DNA from: Flavobacteriaceae bacterium
Lineage (GTDB): Bacteria > Bacteroidota > Bacteroidia > Flavobacteriales > Flavobacteriaceae
Assembly: GCA_002690085.1 (NCBI GenBank)
Contig: NZDM01000058.1
Location: 1-8,454 of the forward strand
DNA length: 8,454 bases
Direction of reading: 5' to 3'
Positions 6,842 to 8,454 of the stretch are shown in pieces. The notes under the pieces were generated by a model. It was not told the DNA's origin, searched no databases, and saw nothing but the letters and a program-made list of their open reading frames with translations. The position numbers were made by a program, and so were the translations under genes. Numbering within the stretch: position 1 is the first letter of the stretch; each line of letters starts with the position of its first letter.

Positions 6842-8454
6842 GAAAACACCTCCTTTTAATACTGGTTATTGGCTCAGGAATTTGCTTAATCGGGCGTTTA
6901 TTTTTTCTTCAGGTATTAGATTCGGGTGCCAACACTCTAGAAAATGACAATGCAATTCGCAAAATATACCAATATCCAAAACGCGGCTATATATATGACC
7001 GCGATGGTAAACTCTTAGTCGCAAACCAACCGACTTATGATGTGATGGTAATTCCAAGAGAAGTAGAACCTTTAGACACCCTTACATTTTGCGCTTTATT
7101 GAAGATAGACAAAAAAGAATTTTTAAAATCTTTGGACCGAGCCAAGCGCTACTCTCCGCGGCTTCCCTCTTTATTTCTTTCGCATCTATCCAAAGAAGAT
7201 TATGCTTTCTTATCTGAACAAATGCGAAAATTTAAGGGCTTTTACATCCAAAAAAGAGCGGCCAGAGATTATCAAACGGAAATTGGAGCCAATGTTTTAG
7301 GATATATCGCTGAAGTCAATCCAGACAACCTCTACAAAGACGATTATTATAAATTTGGTGACCTCATCGGCAAACAGGGAATTGAAAAATCTTATGAAGA
7401 ACAACTCCGTGGAGTTAAAGGCGTTAATTACATTCAAAAAGACATCTATAACAGAGATATTGGGCCTTATAAAGCAGGGCAATTCGACAACCTTTCTATT
7501 CCTGGTAAAGACATAAAAATAACCATTGACGCGAAGCTTCAAGCCTATGGAGAACTCCTGATGCAAAATAAAATGGGTGGGATAGTAGCCATTGAACCCA
7601 GTACTGGAGAATTATTAAGTTTGGTGTCTGCGCCCTCCTACAATCCAGCATTATTGGTGGGCAGAGAGCGCTCGAAAAACTACATGAAGCTTTACCAAGA
7701 TTCGATTCACAGACCGCTATTTGACAAAGCACTGATTCGCATGCATGCACCTGGATCACCCTTTAAAACATTGGTCGCATTGACTGCACTTCAAGAAGAG
7801 GTAATCTCTGAAAATGACCTCATCTATTGCGATGGAAACTATACCTACGGCAAAAAACGCCGCGTCATGAAATGCCACTGTGGAGGTGGATACCGCAATT
7901 TAAATACAGGAATTAGTAATTCTTGTAATTCCTATTTTGCAATGGCGTTTAGAAAAACCATTGGAAAATATGAAAACGCTTCAAAAGCTATGGATATTTG
8001 GAGCGCACACATTCAAAGTTTTGGACTTGGAAATTTTCTTGGTAATGATTTGTCAGTTGGGAAAAAAGGAAATATACCAGATGGAAGTTATTATGACAAA
8101 TGGTATCCGGACTTTAGATGGGGTGCCACGACCATTCTTTCCAATGCTATTGGACAAGGAGAAATTTTAGTTACACCTATTCAATTGGCGAATATGACTG
8201 CAGCAATTGCCAACAGAGGGTTTTATTATACGCCACATATTATAAAGTCCATTGAAGGAGAGGCCATTGATCCCAATTTTAAAACTAAAAAAGAAACCTC
8301 CATTGATGCTGAATATTATGAACCTATTATTGAAGGAATGCACAGCGTTTATAAAACAGGAACGGCCAATTTCTTAAGAGTTCCGGGAATTGAGATTTGT
8401 GGAAAAACGGGGACTGCTGAAAATTTTACAAAAATCGATGGGATCAAAACACAA
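6838..8454 (+). CDS. mrdA: Penicillin-binding protein 2, elongasome transpeptidase (C-terminus outside window)
   Basis: PBP2 is the class B DD-transpeptidase that cross-links new lateral-wall peptidoglycan in the periplasm, normally with RodA. I translated 539 open codons from the ATG in the ATGA overlap with mreD to the window edge. A membrane anchor lies at about 5-26. The N-terminal pedestal begins with YPKRGYIYDRDGKLLVAN (46-63) and includes GKQGIEKSYEEQLRG (178-192). The transpeptidase domain starts at about 247 (GGIVAIEPSTGELLSLVS). The catalytic motifs are SPFK (S307-K310, nucleophile Ser307), SCN (362-364) and KTG (523-525, in GKTGTAENF). A second KTGTA at 506-510 is probably not catalytic. 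Cysteines at 331, 346, 348 and 363 cluster around the active-site region. Only the C-terminal tail, roughly 80-120 residues in relatives, is missing. rodA is expected downstream but is not visible. Confidence 0.96.
   Translation, partial: MRKHLLLILVIGSGICLIGRLFFLQVLDSGANTLENDNAIRKIYQYPKRGYIYDRDGKLLVANQPTYDVMVIPREVEPLDTLTFCALLKIDKKEFLKSLDRAKRYSPRLPSLFLSHLSKEDYAFLSEQMRKFKGFYIQKRAARDYQTEIGANVLGYIAEVNPDNLYKDDYYKFGDLIGKQGIEKSYEEQLRGVKGVNYIQKDIYNRDIGPYKAGQFDNLSIPGKDIKITIDAKLQAYGELLMQNKMGGIVAIEPSTGELLSLVSAPSYNPALLVGRERSKNYMKLYQDSIHRPLFDKALIRMHAPGSPFKTLVALTALQEEVISENDLIYCDGNYTYGKKRRVMKCHCGGGYRNLNTGISNSCNSYFAMAFRKTIGKYENASKAMDIWSAHIQSFGLGNFLGNDLSVGKKGNIPDGSYYDKWYPDFRWGATTILSNAIGQGEILVTPIQLANMTAAIANRGFYYTPHIIKSIEGEAIDPNFKTKKETSIDAEYYEPIIEGMHSVYKTGTANFLRVPGIEICGKTGTAENFTKIDGIKTQ

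Noticed and set aside
7297..8170. Several open frames on both strands over the mrdA region (for example 7297-7566 and 7496-7759 minus, 7937-8170 plus)
   Set aside because: They overlap the continuous PBP2 frame, which has all three catalytic motifs in order.

Overview
The window is AT-rich DNA from a Bacteroidota chromosome, most likely a member of the Flavobacteriia. The evidence is the TAnnTTTG-type promoter elements, the weak or absent Shine-Dalgarno sequences, a TonB receptor with an N-terminal carboxypeptidase-like domain, a HYC_CC_PP-type small protein, and the gene order purH-mreB-mreC-mreD-mrdA. Nearly all of it is coding and no intergenic gap exceeds about 115 bp. I see no RNA genes, mobile elements or CRISPR arrays.

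Left part (1-2195, minus strand): a two-gene unit reads leftwards. A small secreted Cys-rich protein (HYC_CC_PP family, 2195-1788) is followed by a TonB-dependent outer-membrane receptor (1689 to beyond position 1, with its C-terminus outside the window). The receptor has a signal peptide, a carboxypeptidase-regulatory-like domain, a plug domain carrying a Cys-Cys pair, and much of the barrel. The pair probably handles a metal or metal complex, but that is inference. This is the least characterised part of the window.

Middle (2196-4402, plus strand): a 111-bp divergent intergenic region separates the leftward unit from a stand-alone GAF protein of the free-methionine-(R)-sulfoxide reductase family, which lacks one of the three family cysteines. 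Next comes purH, the bifunctional enzyme for the last two steps of IMP synthesis.

Right part (4497-8454, plus strand): the elongasome (cell-shape) operon. mreB, mreC, mreD and mrdA (PBP2) are separated by 10 bp, overlapped by 8 bp and overlapped by 4 bp respectively, which implies one transcript and coupled translation. MreB is the cytoskeletal filament, MreC and MreD are its membrane partners, and PBP2 is the transpeptidase that builds lateral-wall peptidoglycan. The PBP2 gene runs off the right edge just after its KTG motif. rodA would be expected next but is not visible.

Most of the window is ordinary housekeeping DNA. The points worth a second look are the HYC_CC_PP/receptor pair, the possibly leaderless start of the small protein, the altered cysteine set of the GAF protein, and a cysteine cluster in PBP2 that may bind zinc.
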